Shown here: positions 25,798 to 34,681 of the stretch, one piece after another
Position numbering within the stretch: position 1 is the stretch's first letter
How the letters are laid out: each line of letters begins with the position of its first letter
NCBI RefSeq assembly: GCF_001652265.1
Contig: NZ_LWBS01000109.1
Location: 124,001-188,000, forward strand
Origin: Rhizobium leguminosarum
GTDB lineage: Bacteria; Pseudomonadota; Alphaproteobacteria; Rhizobiales; Rhizobiaceae
Length of the DNA: 64,000 bases
Direction: 5' to 3'
The notes under the pieces: generated by a model
Told to the model about the DNA's origin: nothing
Database searches by the model: none
What the model saw: only the letters and a program-made list of their open reading frames with translations
Made by a program: the position numbers and the translations under genes

Positions 25798-26778
25798 TCA
25801 GGACTTGAAACGATCGAAGGCCGTCAGTCGCACAATCGGCGGCTCCGCCTCGGCCCAGCGGTAAATATCCGAGCGCAGATAGGAAAGCTCGTCGCCGAGA
25901 TCCTCTTCGCCGACTTCGATCCACCAGGACTTCAGGCGGCCGTCGCTGCCGTCCGACCAGCGATAACCCCTCGCCTTCAGATGATCCTTCATCTCGAACG
26001 GGCTGTGTTCGGCAAAGATACGGATGCGCGAGCGCTGGCTGGCGCGGTAAAGCTCGGTGAACGGGCTTTCACCGTCGCGCTGCTCCCGATCGAGGATTTC
26101 CAGCAGTGCATGGCAGTCGTCCACAGCGCGATGGCCTTCGTGGAAATACCCGGCCTGGCCGACGAGATAACCGAGCTTCGTGCCCTCGAAGCCGCGGGCG
26201 CTCCAATCGATCTCCGAAACCGAGCATGCCCAGGCCTTGCCGGTGAAAATCTTTGAGAAGACCTCGCAGAACGGCCGGTCGAAACCGGCATTGTGGGCAA
26301 TGATCAGATCCGCCGGCTCGATCAGAGTTCGCAGGGACTGGATATCGATGAGCTGTCCTTCGACCATCGCATCGGTGATACCGGTCAGCCGGGTGATCTC
26401 GGGCGGGATCGGCCGGGACGGCTGTTGCAGGCCGCCGTAAATGCCGACGATATCGCCGATCGTGCCGTCATCGTCGAAGGTGAAGGCGACGGTGCCGATT
26501 TCGATGATCTCGTCGTTGCGGTGGTTGAGACCGGTGGTCTCCGTATCGAGGATGACGCCGAGCCGCGAGAACCCGGGCCGTCTGACTGACGCAATCGGCC
26601 GGGCGGCCAGTTTTCTCAAGATGCGATAGTTGCCGCTCTCTTCGAGTGCCCGCGCCATGTCCTCATCGGAACGGACGAGCGGCTGCGACGGCCGCCGGTG
26701 CGATGGACCGCGCGCCTTGGCCGTCGCGGGCGATGCCTTGGCAAACATGTCGAGTTGCGAATCTCTGTGCACGCTCAT
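25798..26778 (-). CDS. DnaQ-like DEDDh 3'-5' exonuclease
   Basis: The 326-residue protein holds a DnaQ/epsilon-type exonuclease domain at about residues 70-240. The Exo I motif is LDTETTGL, Exo II is AHNAGFDRPF and Exo III is HRAVDDCHAL, giving the DEDDh metal set. The C-terminal 80 residues (SPFEMKDHLKARGYRWSDG and WW) form the extra module seen in standalone rhizobial exonucleases. It may trim DNA or RNA ends in repair or turnover. No polymerase or ligase gene is adjacent. Confidence 0.87.
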   Translation of the reverse strand: MSVHRDSQLDMFAKASPATAKARGPSHRRPSQPLVRSDEDMARALEESGNYRILRKLAARPIASVRRPGFSRLGVILDTETTGLNHRNDEIIEIGTVAFTFDDDGTIGDIVGIYGGLQQPSRPIPPEITRLTGITDAMVEGQLIDIQSLRTLIEPADLIIAHNAGFDRPFCEVFSKIFTGKAWACSVSEIDWSARGFEGTKLGYLVGQAGYFHEGHRAVDDCHALLEILDREQRDGESPFTELYRASQRSRIRIFAEHSPFEMKDHLKARGYRWSDGSDGRLKSWWIEVGEEDLGDELSYLRSDIYRWAEAEPPIVRLTAFDRFKS

Positions 26779-26805
26779 CGAATCTATATGTCACGAAGAG
26801 GCGAT

Positions 26806-28245
26806 TTAATCCATCGCACGGACAGTACGCGCCTTTTCGAGAGGCGCCGCTGTAGCACCTTGAATTATGCACATCGCCAGATGTGGTGGAGTATCAACGC
26901 GTGCAGTTTTGTCCGTCGGGAAGCTCAGCCGGCAGACCGCGCCGGGACTGCGGTTGTCGATCGTCACCTCGCCGCCGTGCATGCGCAGGATGTCGCGAAC
27001 AAGGTTGAGGCCGAGGCCGGCACCGCGTCCGTCGTGATGGCGCTTGAAGAACGGCTCGAATATCCGATCCTCCATATCGGCGGGGATGCCCGGTCCCTCG
27101 TCGCTGACTTCGATCCAGTTGCAGCCTGATGTCAGCGAGATGATGCCTTTCCTGCCGCCGTGGTTGATCGCGTTCTGCAGGATGTTCATCAGGGCGCGCT
27201 GCAGCGCCAGAGGATCGCCCTCGATCTCGCCGGCGCCATCGACATCGAACTGCACCGTATAACCGGCGGCAAAGGCCAGCGGCGCCATCTCGATGATGAC
27301 CTTCCTCGCCAGCTGGCCGAGATCGACCTTGATGAACTGGACCTTGCCCTGTTTCAGTCGCTGAAGATCGAGCATCTGCTCGGTGAGAACGGCAAGCCTT
27401 GCGGCATCTTCCAACAGGTCAGTCTTGATCGAACTGTGCGGCAGGGATCCAATTCTCGTGTTCAGAATGGCGATCGGCGTGCGCAGCTCATGGGCGGCGT
27501 CCGTCAGAAACCGTTCCTGCCGCTCATAACCCTCGTCGAGACGGCCGAGCGCGCGGTTGACGGCGTGCACCAGCGGCGCGATCTCTTCCGGAGTATCGGT
27601 TTCAGACAGCCGGCCGCCGCGCTGGTCGATATCGATCGTATCGGCCTGGAGCGCGGCCTGGTCGATCCCGACCAGCGACCTTCGCACGACGAGCGGCGTC
27701 GCGATCAACGCACCCAACGCCATCACCGCGACGATGGGAATAACAATTTTCGCAAGGACTAGCGAAAGCTTGAGCAGGATGAAGGTGGACGAGTTGGGGC
27801 CGTCGGTGCCCGTCAGAAACTGCACCTGTCCCCAATCCGTCGCAATCCACTTCATCCAGGCAGCCGGACGGTCGTGGTCGCCGAGGTTCGAGCCGAACTT
27901 GGCCTGGCCGACATGATCGAGCGTGTTGCCGATTGCGGCATATTCTTCCGGAATCCGGCCCTCGGTCAAAACATGTCCCTGCATGTCGCGTATGGTGTAC
28001 CAGAGATCGGGCGCCTCCTTCCGCAGCTGTCGCAGATCCTCGGTCTCCCTCAGGCTCAGCTCTCCGGTGGGCTGGCGGAAGACGGCCTGGCGCAGGATCT
28101 CGATCGTGCCCTCCGTCGACCTGAATTCGGATATCTTGCCAACCGAAATCAGCACGATCATCACCAGGAGAAGCACGACCGATTGCACGGCAAGAAGCCG
28201 CCAGAACAGGCGCTTGCGCAGCGAATAGGAGCATCGTTTGCTCAT
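26806..28245 (-). CDS. Two-component sensor histidine kinase
   Basis: The 479-residue protein has a membrane helix at about 13-37, a roughly 120-residue periplasmic sensor region, a second helix at about 160-187, a HAMP-like linker and an HK1 dimerisation box with the phospho-His at 252 (DAAHELRTPIAIL). The ATPase N-box (LQNAINHGG), G1 (SDEGPGI) and G2 (GAGLGLNLVRDI) follow. It overlaps the response-regulator gene by 4 nt. The layout is like the QseC/TctE group. The signal is unknown. Confidence 0.9.
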   Translation of the reverse strand: MSKRCSYSLRKRLFWRLLAVQSVVLLLVMIVLISVGKISEFRSTEGTIEILRQAVFRQPTGELSLRETEDLRQLRKEAPDLWYTIRDMQGHVLTEGRIPEEYAAIGNTLDHVGQAKFGSNLGDHDRPAAWMKWIATDWGQVQFLTGTDGPNSSTFILLKLSLVLAKIVIPIVAVMALGALIATPLVVRRSLVGIDQAALQADTIDIDQRGGRLSETDTPEEIAPLVHAVNRALGRLDEGYERQERFLTDAAHELRTPIAILNTRIGSLPHSSIKTDLLEDAARLAVLTEQMLDLQRLKQGKVQFIKVDLGQLARKVIIEMAPLAFAAGYTVQFDVDGAGEIEGDPLALQRALMNILQNAINHGGRKGIISLTSGCNWIEVSDEGPGIPADMEDRIFEPFFKRHHDGRGAGLGLNLVRDILRMHGGEVTIDNRSPGAVCRLSFPTDKTARVDTPPHLAMCIIQGATAAPLEKARTVRAMD

Positions 28246-28916
28246 GATGCTTCACGCAGGAGATAACCCACGCCTCGGATAACGTTGATGACCACGCCTG
28301 CCTGCGATGCTGCCAGCTTGCGCCGCAACCGCGATATGTGGGAATCGAGCGCGTTCGACTGGATCTCGTCGTCGAAGCCGAAGACTGCTTCCATCAAGGC
28401 CGGTCGCGGCACCATGCGACCGGCACGGCGCATGAGGCATTCGAGCACCAGCGCCTCCCGGCGCGGCATTTCCAGACGCAGGCCGGAGACGATGATGTCG
28501 CAATAGGTCGGATCGAACGAAAGACGGCCGATCGAGATCAGCGCCGGACGCAAGGTTTCGGAGCGGCGCATCACGGCACGCAGCCGCGCCAGAAGTTCGT
28601 CGAAGACGAAGGGTTTGGCGAGGTAATCGTCGGCGCCGGTCTCAAGGCCGGTGATCCTGTCTGGAACCTCTCCCTTGGCGGTGATGACGATGATTGGCAG
28701 CGTCAGCCCCCTTTTGCGGATCTTCGGAATGAGTTCAAGGCCGTCGCCGTCGGGCAGTTGCCGATCCAGGAGGACGGCGTCGTAGGCGCCGTCGCCGATC
28801 ACCAGCTCGGCGTCGCATAGGGTCGAGACGTGGTCCATCACCATGTCGTGCCTGGTCAGGGCGCCCCGGAGCGCCACGGCCATTTGAGGTTCATCCTCGA
28901 TCAGTAATATGCGCAT
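28242..28916 (-). CDS. OmpR-family response regulator
   Basis: This 224-residue regulator has a receiver domain (1-115) with acidic residues Glu7/Asp8, the phospho-acceptor Asp51 (LLDRQLPDGDGL) and Lys near 101. A C-terminal winged helix (about 125-220) contains LPRREALVLECLMRRAGRMVPR in parts and the SRLRRKL recognition helix. It is paired with the kinase gene by an ATGA overlap. Its targets are not apparent, although flanking genes on the same strand include a PmtA-like methyltransferase. Confidence 0.92.
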   Translation of the reverse strand: MRILLIEDEPQMAVALRGALTRHDMVMDHVSTLCDAELVIGDGAYDAVLLDRQLPDGDGLELIPKIRKRGLTLPIIVITAKGEVPDRITGLETGADDYLAKPFVFDELLARLRAVMRRSETLRPALISIGRLSFDPTYCDIIVSGLRLEMPRREALVLECLMRRAGRMVPRPALMEAVFGFDDEIQSNALDSHISRLRRKLAASQAGVVINVIRGVGYLLREAS

Positions 28917-29052
28917 CTCACATTCCTATAGGGGACCTATCGGGGGCCGTCGGTCCATAGGTGGAAACCATATCACCCTCGAACAAGTCTGCGATGCCTG
29001 TCGCGCATCGAATGAGGGATCGCCGCCTCGTAGCAAAGGATCGTATCCGTCA

Positions 29053-29652
29053 TCACGCGCGGCGCTGCTCGATCAATATCATGGGCTGGTACCTGCGGCT
29101 GATCCGATAGACCGCGGCCGGCGGGATATTGCGCAACGTCCAGCCGATCCTCGTGGCGACAAGGCCGAGGGAGTCGAGGATTTCGACGGCCACCGGGCAT
29201 TTTGGCCCGTAGGTGAATTGATAGAAGGCACCATGCGGTTTGAGGTTGGAAAAGCAGCCCTCGAGCAGCGCCTGCACATCATCCGGCCGCATGGCAAGAA
29301 GCGGAAGCCCGCTGACGACACCACCGAAGAAGCTTCTGGAAAGCGCCGTCTTCCACATCTCCCGCACGTCCAGCTGCAGCACCCTGGCATCGGGAAAGCG
29401 ATCTTGAAGCAGCGTGGCGAAATCCCGCTCATATTCGATCAGCGTCAGATCGCGCTCGGCAATGCCGCGCTCCAAGAGGGCCGCGGTGAAAACGCCGGTG
29501 CCCGGACCGAGTTCGAGAACCGGCCCGGTTAGCGTAGAAATTTCCTTGGTCATCAGGCCCGCAAGGCGGGGGCCTGATGGTGTGATCGAGGCGATGCGCA
29601 GCGGCGCGCGAAGCCAGGCAAGAAGAAAGCGTCGTCGATCGAAACGTGGCAT
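29053..29652 (-). CDS. PmtA-like phospholipid N-methyltransferase / class I SAM methyltransferase
   Basis: From the ATG at 29650-29652 the protein has 199 residues. It carries the SAM motif LELGPGTGVFTAALLERG, the IEYERDF acidic turn and the RNIPPAAVYRI C-terminus, all as in rhizobial PmtA enzymes that methylate phosphatidylethanolamine toward phosphatidylcholine. The N-terminus RAPLRIASITPSGPRLA also fits the PmtA group. The main rhizobial pmtA is usually chromosomal, so this may be a paralogue with another lipid substrate. Confidence 0.75.
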   Translation of the reverse strand: MPRFDRRRFLLAWLRAPLRIASITPSGPRLAGLMTKEISTLTGPVLELGPGTGVFTAALLERGIAERDLTLIEYERDFATLLQDRFPDARVLQLDVREMWKTALSRSFFGGVVSGLPLLAMRPDDVQALLEGCFSNLKPHGAFYQFTYGPKCPVAVEILDSLGLVATRIGWTLRNIPPAAVYRISRRYQPMILIEQRRA

Positions 29653-29748
29653 GGGACCTTCACGGTGGCTGATTGATCCCACCCATGAACCGGCTCAACA
29701 TTGCAACAGTCTGTTATGTCGCAGTCACGGTGACGCAGACGCTGATTT

Positions 29749-30639
29749 TTATGCCTGAGACGCGACCTTTCGGTGCGTTGCTCTCAGCCCCCTCCTGTCG
29801 ATCCAGCTTTTGATTTCGGCGGCAATCGCCTCGGGCTGGTCCTCGGGGGCAATGTGGCGCGCCGGCCCGCAACCTCTGACCTCCAGGCCGGCGACGTTGT
29901 CGCGGCACCACGAAATCATCGCGCTGCCGATCAACAGCGTTTCGGAGGGACCGTCGAAGGTCAGCAGCAGCTTGGGAGTCTCAGGACTGGCGGAAAGCCA
30001 GCGGTCATAGGCCGCGATCCTGGCGACCACATCGGCTGGCTCGCCGTTGATCGGCATGGCGCGCGGCCATTCCAGCAGCGGGCGTCGGCTGTCACGGTCC
30101 GGATAGGGTGCGCGGTAGACATCCCAGTCGAAATCGCTGAGCCCTTTCAGCACGGTCGCGCGCAAGGCCTGTTCGATGAAGAAATTTTCGTCGAGGACCT
30201 TGGCCTCGCCGGTTCCCGCACCCCGCAACAGTTCATAACGCGCCTTTCCGCCGCCTGGCAGATCCTCCCAGCTCATCGGCCGCAGGATGGTTTCCATGAA
30301 GGCGATGCCGCGCACTCGCTCGGCGTGGCGTGAAGCCCAGTCGAATGCCAGCGCGCCGCCCCAGTCGTGGCCGACGAGCACGACGTCGTCGAGGTCAAGC
30401 GCATCAAACCAGGCGTCGAGATAGGCGATGTGATCGCCATAGCGATAGCCGATATCGGGTTTGCCGGAGCGTCCCATGCCGATGAGATCGGGCGCCAGGC
30501 AGCGGCCGGGCCCGATGCTGGGCATGATGTTCCGCCAGAGATGCGATGAGGTGGGATTGCCGTGAAGGAAGACGATCGGGTCGCCCTCCCCCAGCTCGTC
30601 GTAGGAGATGAACGAGGTGAGGATATCGATGGTCGGCAT
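29749..30639 (-). CDS. Haloalkane dehalogenase (HLD-II type alpha/beta hydrolase)
   Basis: The 296-residue protein matches the DhaA/LinB subfamily. The nucleophile is Asp92 in GHDWGG, the halide-binding residues are Asn28 (HGNPTSS) and Trp93, the catalytic acid is Glu116 (FMETILRPM) and the base is His262 (ARHIAPEDQP). It hydrolyses halogenated alkanes to alcohols and halide without cofactor. I chose the ATG at 30637-30639, with GGAG 6 nt upstream; a GTG 12 nt earlier is possible. It is divergent from a MarR gene over a clear operator, so expression is probably inducible. Confidence 0.9.
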   Translation of the reverse strand: MPTIDILTSFISYDELGEGDPIVFLHGNPTSSHLWRNIMPSIGPGRCLAPDLIGMGRSGKPDIGYRYGDHIAYLDAWFDALDLDDVVLVGHDWGGALAFDWASRHAERVRGIAFMETILRPMSWEDLPGGGKARYELLRGAGTGEAKVLDENFFIEQALRATVLKGLSDFDWDVYRAPYPDRDSRRPLLEWPRAMPINGEPADVVARIAAYDRWLSASPETPKLLLTFDGPSETLLIGSAMISWCRDNVAGLEVRGCGPARHIAPEDQPEAIAAEIKSWIDRRGLRATHRKVASQA

Positions 30640-30660
30640 ATGGAGCTCCACGCTTTCGTG

Positions 30661-30713
30661 CTATATAGGCAGGCGACTGTCCATTTATCATATAGACAGG
30701 TAACTGTCTATAT
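30661..30713. promoter_or_regulatory. Paired MarR operators between dehalogenase and marR genes
   Basis: ATATAGACAG (30690-30699) and CTGTCTATAT (30704-30713) form a perfect 10-bp inverted repeat with a 4-bp spacer. A degenerate copy (TATAGGCAG, GCGA, CTGTCCATT) lies at 30664-30685. Both sit in the short divergent promoter region, as expected for MarR autorepression and control of the dehalogenase gene. Confidence 0.75.
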
Positions 30714-30729
30714 CGCTGCGCGGGGTTTC

Positions 30730-31152
30730 ATGTCGCCTTCTTCCCTTGGCCTGTTGTTGCGTCTGGTCCATCAGCATTGGACACAGGCCGTCGAAGCGGC
30801 ACTCGATGAGGCCGGCTACGGCGATATCCGCCCGCCGCACGCCAATGTCTTCACCTTCGCGCGGCCGGAGGGCATCCAGGTCAGCGAGTTGACCAAGCTC
30901 GCCCGTGTTCGCAAGCAGACGATGACGCAGGCCGTGGAAGAACTCGAGCGCTTGGGTTATGTCGAGCGCCGGCCCGATCCGAATGACCGGCGCGGCCGGC
31001 TGGTATTTCTGACGGAAAAGGGCCAGGGGGTCAGGCCGATAGCGATGGCGGCGGGCCGGCGCGTCGATGAAAGCTGGGCCGCCCTGACCAGCCAGCAGCA
31101 GATGGACGATCTGCGGACAGCACTCCGGCGGCTGCTGGAACAGCTGCAATAG
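30730..31152 (+). CDS. MarR-family transcriptional regulator
   Basis: The 140-residue protein from the ATG at 30730 is a full-length MarR regulator. The winged helix has VSELTKLARVRKQTMTQAVEELERLGYV and the wing RRPDPNDRRGRLVFLTEKG. The start lies right after the palindromic operator. It probably represses itself and the divergent haloalkane dehalogenase gene until a lipophilic ligand binds. The open frame runs further upstream through the operator, but that part is not coding. Confidence 0.9.
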   Translation: MSPSSLGLLLRLVHQHWTQAVEAALDEAGYGDIRPPHANVFTFARPEGIQVSELTKLARVRKQTMTQAVEELERLGYVERRPDPNDRRGRLVFLTEKGQGVRPIAMAAGRRVDESWAALTSQQQMDDLRTALRRLLEQLQ

Positions 31153-31216
31153 CAAAGCGGGGCTGGCATGAGAGCGACCCTTTCCACTTAACCGTCGCGC
31201 GACCGAAGGAGAATGT

Positions 31217-32488
31217 ATGCCTGGTGACAAAAGCAAGGGCGCTAAGGAGGATGTCGTCATCATCGGCGCCGGTGCCGCCGGCATTGCCGCCGCCCGCCGC
31301 CTGCAGGCAATCCGCCCGGATCTTTCCATCCTCCTGCTTGAAGCCGGCGATCGTCTCGGCGGTCGCGCCTGGACGGTCGCACTGCCTGAAGCCGCCGATA
31401 TCGGGCTCGATCTCGGCTGCGGCTGGCTGCATGGCGCACGGACCAATGCCTGGACTGCGATCGCCGGCGAGGTCGGACTGACGGTCGACCGCACGCCTGC
31501 ACCCTGGAACGATGGCGGACGGCGGCTTCAGCGGGATGACGCGGCGGCGCGTGCCGCAAGGGAGGCGATCGGCGCCTACTTCGAGCGCCTCGAGAGCCAC
31601 GAGGGGAATGACGCAGCCATGGCCGATATGCTCGAGTCCGGCAATCCCTGGAACGGCCAGATCCGGGCGGTCGGCACCTACATCACCGGCGCCGAACTGG
31701 AGCGGTCGTCGGTCGTCGATTACAACAGATACGATCCCGGCCCTGGCCCTGACTGGCGGGTGCGCGAGGGCTATGGGACGCTGGTCTCGCTTTACGGCAA
31801 GCCGGTTCGGGCAAGGCTCGGCACCGAAGTCACACGCATCGACCATCGTCATGCCGGCCGTATCGGCATCGAGACGAACCAGGGTGTGCTCAGTGCCCGC
31901 GCGGTGCTGGTGACCGTTTCGACGAATGTGCTTGCCGCCGGCAAGATCGCCTTCGACCCGCCTTTGCCTGACAAGATCGAGGCAGCAGCCCGTTTACCCC
32001 TGGGGCTCGCCGACAAGCTGTTCTTGAGGCTCGCAAATCGGGAGGCGTTGCCGGCGGACACGCATATGCTCGGCTCTACCAGTCGCGGCGCAACCGGCAC
32101 CTATCAGCTCCGGCCGTTCGGCGCCCCCGTCGTCGAAGCCTATTTTGCCGGCGACCTCGCGCATGATCTTGAGGGGCAAGGCAGAGAGGCCGCCTTCTCC
32201 TTCGCTGGAGACGAACTGTCGGCACATTTCGGCGCGGATATCCGCAAGGAATTGTCGGTGGCGGCAATGTCGGCCTGGGCCGCAGCGCCCCATATCGGCG
32301 GCTCCTATTCCTACGCCGAACCCGGTGCCTCCGATCTGCGCGGCCGTCTCGCAGAGCCGTATGACGAGCGGATCTTCTTTGCCGGCGAAGCCTGTTCGAC
32401 GTCGCGTTATTCGACGGCGCACGGCGCCTACGAGACCGGCGTCGCTGCAGCCGAGCTGATCGCGGGCTCGTTTTCGCAAAGTCCGTAA
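31217..32488 (+). CDS. Flavin monoamine oxidase family FAD-dependent oxidoreductase
   Basis: This 423-residue protein has the N-terminal dinucleotide-binding motif IIGAGAAGIAAARRL, the GDRLGGRAWT second glycine motif, and the C-terminal FAD signature ERIFFAGEACSTSRYSTAHGAYETG split over residues 375-400, as in flavin amine oxidases. It probably oxidises a primary or secondary amine, yielding aldehyde, ammonia and hydrogen peroxide. No signal peptide is visible. It follows marR by 64 bp on the same strand. Confidence 0.85.
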   Translation: MPGDKSKGAKEDVVIIGAGAAGIAAARRLQAIRPDLSILLLEAGDRLGGRAWTVALPEAADIGLDLGCGWLHGARTNAWTAIAGEVGLTVDRTPAPWNDGGRRLQRDDAAARAAREAIGAYFERLESHEGNDAAMADMLESGNPWNGQIRAVGTYITGAELERSSVVDYNRYDPGPGPDWRVREGYGTLVSLYGKPVRARLGTEVTRIDHRHAGRIGIETNQGVLSARAVLVTVSTNVLAAGKIAFDPPLPDKIEAAARLPLGLADKLFLRLANREALPADTHMLGSTSRGATGTYQLRPFGAPVVEAYFAGDLAHDLEGQGREAAFSFAGDELSAHFGADIRKELSVAAMSAWAAAPHIGGSYSYAEPGASDLRGRLAEPYDERIFFAGEACSTSRYSTAHGAYETGVAAAELIAGSFSQSP

Positions 32489-32718
32489 CCTTCGCCGGCC
32501 GCGATGGCAGGCAGGAATATTTTTTTCTCACTTGGTCGCGCGGACAGGATTGGTTATGCTGCCCTCGCCCCTGTGCTCCCAGTTCAGGGCGCCATACGTC
32601 ATCCGGCGGCAAGCGGCCGCCTCAAGCACAATATTGTCATTGTCATTGATTGCAGGAGCCCCGGCTTCTACCCCGGCGTTTGCACGTCGGCTGCGGGTAT
32701 CCGCATGAGGAGGAAGAA

Positions 32719-33750
32719 ATGGATTATCGCAAGCTCGGTCCCAGCGGGACCGTCGTCACCGCCTATTGCCTCGGCACCATGACCTTCGGCGCGGAGGCCG
32801 ATGAGGCCGCCTCGCACAAGCTGCTCGACGATTATTTCGCCTGGGGCGGCAATTTCATCGATACCGCCGATGTCTATAGCGCCGGCAAGTCGGAAGAGAT
32901 CATCGGACGCTGGCTGAAGGCGCGCCCGACCGAGGCCCGCCAGGCGATCGTCGCCACCAAGGGGCGTTTTCCGATGGGCGACGGCCCCAACGATATCGGC
33001 CTGTCGCGCCGGCATCTTAGCCAGGCGCTCGACGATTCGCTCCGCCGTCTCGGCCTCGAACAGATCGATCTCTACCAGATGCATGCCTGGGACGCGCTGA
33101 CACCGATCGAGGAGACGTTGCGTTTCCTCGACGATGCGGTTTCCTCCGGCAAGATCGGCTATTACGGCTTCTCCAATTATGTCGGCTGGCATATCGCCAA
33201 GGCCTCGGAGATCGCCAAGGCGCGGGGCTATACCCGTCCGGTGACGCTGCAGCCGCAATATAACCTGCTAGTGCGTGACATCGAACTCGAGATTGTCGCG
33301 GCCTGCCAGGATGCCGGCATGGGCCTGTTGCCGTGGTCGCCGCTTGGCGGCGGCTGGCTGACCGGCAAGTACAAGCGCGACGAGATGCCGACCGGCGCCA
33401 CCCGCCTCGGTGAAAACCCCAATCGCGGCGGTGAATCCTATGCGCCGCGCAATGCGCTGGAACGAACCTGGGCGATCATCGCTGTCGTCGAGGAGATCGC
33501 CAAGGCGCATGGCGTCAGCATGGCGCAGGTGGCGCTCGGCTGGACGGCGGCGCAGCCGGCGATCACATCCGTCATCCTCGGCGCCCGCACGCCGGAACAG
33601 CTCGCCGACAACCTCGGCGCGATGAAACTGAAGCTCTCTGACGACGACATGGCGCGGCTCAACGAGGTGAGTGCGCCCCAGCCTTTCGACTATCCCTATG
33701 GCAAGGGTGGCATCAACCAGCGCCATCGCAAGATCGAGGGCGGCCGCTGA
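32719..33750 (+). CDS. Aldo/keto reductase
   Basis: From the ATG at 32719 (GAGGAGGAAG ribosome site) the protein has 343 residues and the AKR barrel. The catalytic tetrad is visible: Asp and Tyr in FIDTADVYSAGKSEE, Lys in VATKGRF and His in YQMHAWD. The NADPH pocket shows SVILGARTPEQLADN. It belongs to the AKR11/tas-like group that reduces aldehydes or keto compounds. The 230 bp before it lacks other genes. Confidence 0.9.
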   Translation: MDYRKLGPSGTVVTAYCLGTMTFGAEADEAASHKLLDDYFAWGGNFIDTADVYSAGKSEEIIGRWLKARPTEARQAIVATKGRFPMGDGPNDIGLSRRHLSQALDDSLRRLGLEQIDLYQMHAWDALTPIEETLRFLDDAVSSGKIGYYGFSNYVGWHIAKASEIAKARGYTRPVTLQPQYNLLVRDIELEIVAACQDAGMGLLPWSPLGGGWLTGKYKRDEMPTGATRLGENPNRGGESYAPRNALERTWAIIAVVEEIAKAHGVSMAQVALGWTAAQPAITSVILGARTPEQLADNLGAMKLKLSDDDMARLNEVSAPQPFDYPYGKGGINQRHRKIEGGR

Positions 33751-33774
33751 GCCTTCCTTCTGTCTCCAAACAAA

Positions 33775-33805
33775 CCCTGTCCGCTTCTCGCCGAAGCGGA
33801 CAGGG
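33775..33805. terminator. Strong bidirectional hairpin between AKR and lysE genes
   Basis: Perfect 13-bp arms (33775-33787 and 33793-33805) enclose a 5-nt loop. On the minus strand the stem is followed by TTTGTTT, so it mainly suits the end of the lysE transcript; it lies between the ends of two convergent genes. Confidence 0.75.
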
Positions 33806-33837
33806 TGCCAGGACCATCGACCGGCGCCGGGAAAATT

Positions 33838-33909
33838 CTGTTCTAAATTAAAGAGTTAGAGCATGATGCCGTCCGAAAACCACTCACACTTTTCGGCATC
33901 ATGCTCTAG
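33838..33909. repeat. Palindromic intergenic repeat, family 1 copy 1
   Basis: A leader TGTTCTAAATTAAAGAGTTA is followed by a near-perfect palindrome (33857-33908, TAGAGCATGATG to CATCATGCTCTA, inner arms CGAAAA/TTTTCG). It is about 90% identical to 41740-41811 and recurs inverted at 62691-62740. It supplies the TAG stop of the lysE gene. Confidence 0.85.
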
Positions 33910-34550
33910 CGGCGGCTGCTTCGGTTTCCCGCAAAAGCAGCCGTCAGTCCAAGGCCGATCAACAGGACCCCGCTGACATAGCGTTCGGCCGTGAGATAGC
34001 GGCGATTGCGCCTCAACCAGTTGCCTGCAACACCAGAGGCGAACGCGTAGCCGCCGTCGGTTATGAGGCCGAGACAGGTGTAGATCAGCCCCAGGAAGGC
34101 GATCTGCATCGCGGCGTGACCCCTGTTTACGTCGATGAACTGTGGCAGGAAGGCAAGGAAGAACAGAGCGGTCTTGGGATTGAAGAGATTGACGACGAAG
34201 CCGTCGCGGAGAAGGCGCGCATGCCCGAACGCATTCAAGCCGGTCTCGGTGTCGGGAAGTTGGCTTGGACCAAAGATCTTCTTGAACCCAAGCCACATCA
34301 GATATGCCGCGCCCGCATACTTGATCGCGCTGAACGCAACGGCCGACGAAGCCAGGACTGCCGACAAGCCCAATGCCGCGACGATGACATGGACCAGCGT
34401 CGCAGCGTGGATGCCGAGAATCGATACAAAGCCGGCGAGGCGGCCCTGCTCAACCGAGCGGGCAAAGATGTAGAGAACCGCCGGCCCTGGAATCAGGAGC
34501 AGGGCCAAGGAAGCACCGATAAACAACCAGATATTGCCGAGGGTAGGCAT
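33906..34550 (-). CDS. LysE/RhtB family amino-acid exporter
   Basis: The 214-residue protein has six hydrophobic helices and the family signature IPGPAVLYIFARSVEQGRLAG at the N-terminus, then LMWLGFKKIFG and NLFNPKTALFFLAFLPQF. RhtB proteins expel homoserine, threonine or similar amino acids by proton antiport. Its stop codon comes from the palindromic repeat. An AraC regulator lies 131 bp upstream on the same strand. Confidence 0.9.
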   Translation of the reverse strand: MPTLGNIWLFIGASLALLLIPGPAVLYIFARSVEQGRLAGFVSILGIHAATLVHVIVAALGLSAVLASSAVAFSAIKYAGAAYLMWLGFKKIFGPSQLPDTETGLNAFGHARLLRDGFVVNLFNPKTALFFLAFLPQFIDVNRGHAAMQIAFLGLIYTCLGLITDGGYAFASGVAGNWLRRNRRYLTAERYVSGVLLIGLGLTAAFAGNRSSRR

Positions 34551-34681
34551 GATAATCGCCCTGCTCCTGTTTTTTGCTTCGTCTTGCGAGCATTCGCTGG
34601 GACCAGCCCGTGGTCATCCCGCGGGAGCCATTGCGCAAGAGTGGACAGTATGCACAGGTGGAAGCGCCGCTGTCTTGAACG

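Noticed and set aside
30562..30729. Longer MarR start upstream
   Set aside because: It would read through the palindromic operators and adds residues with no MarR similarity; the ATG at 30730 gives the family length.
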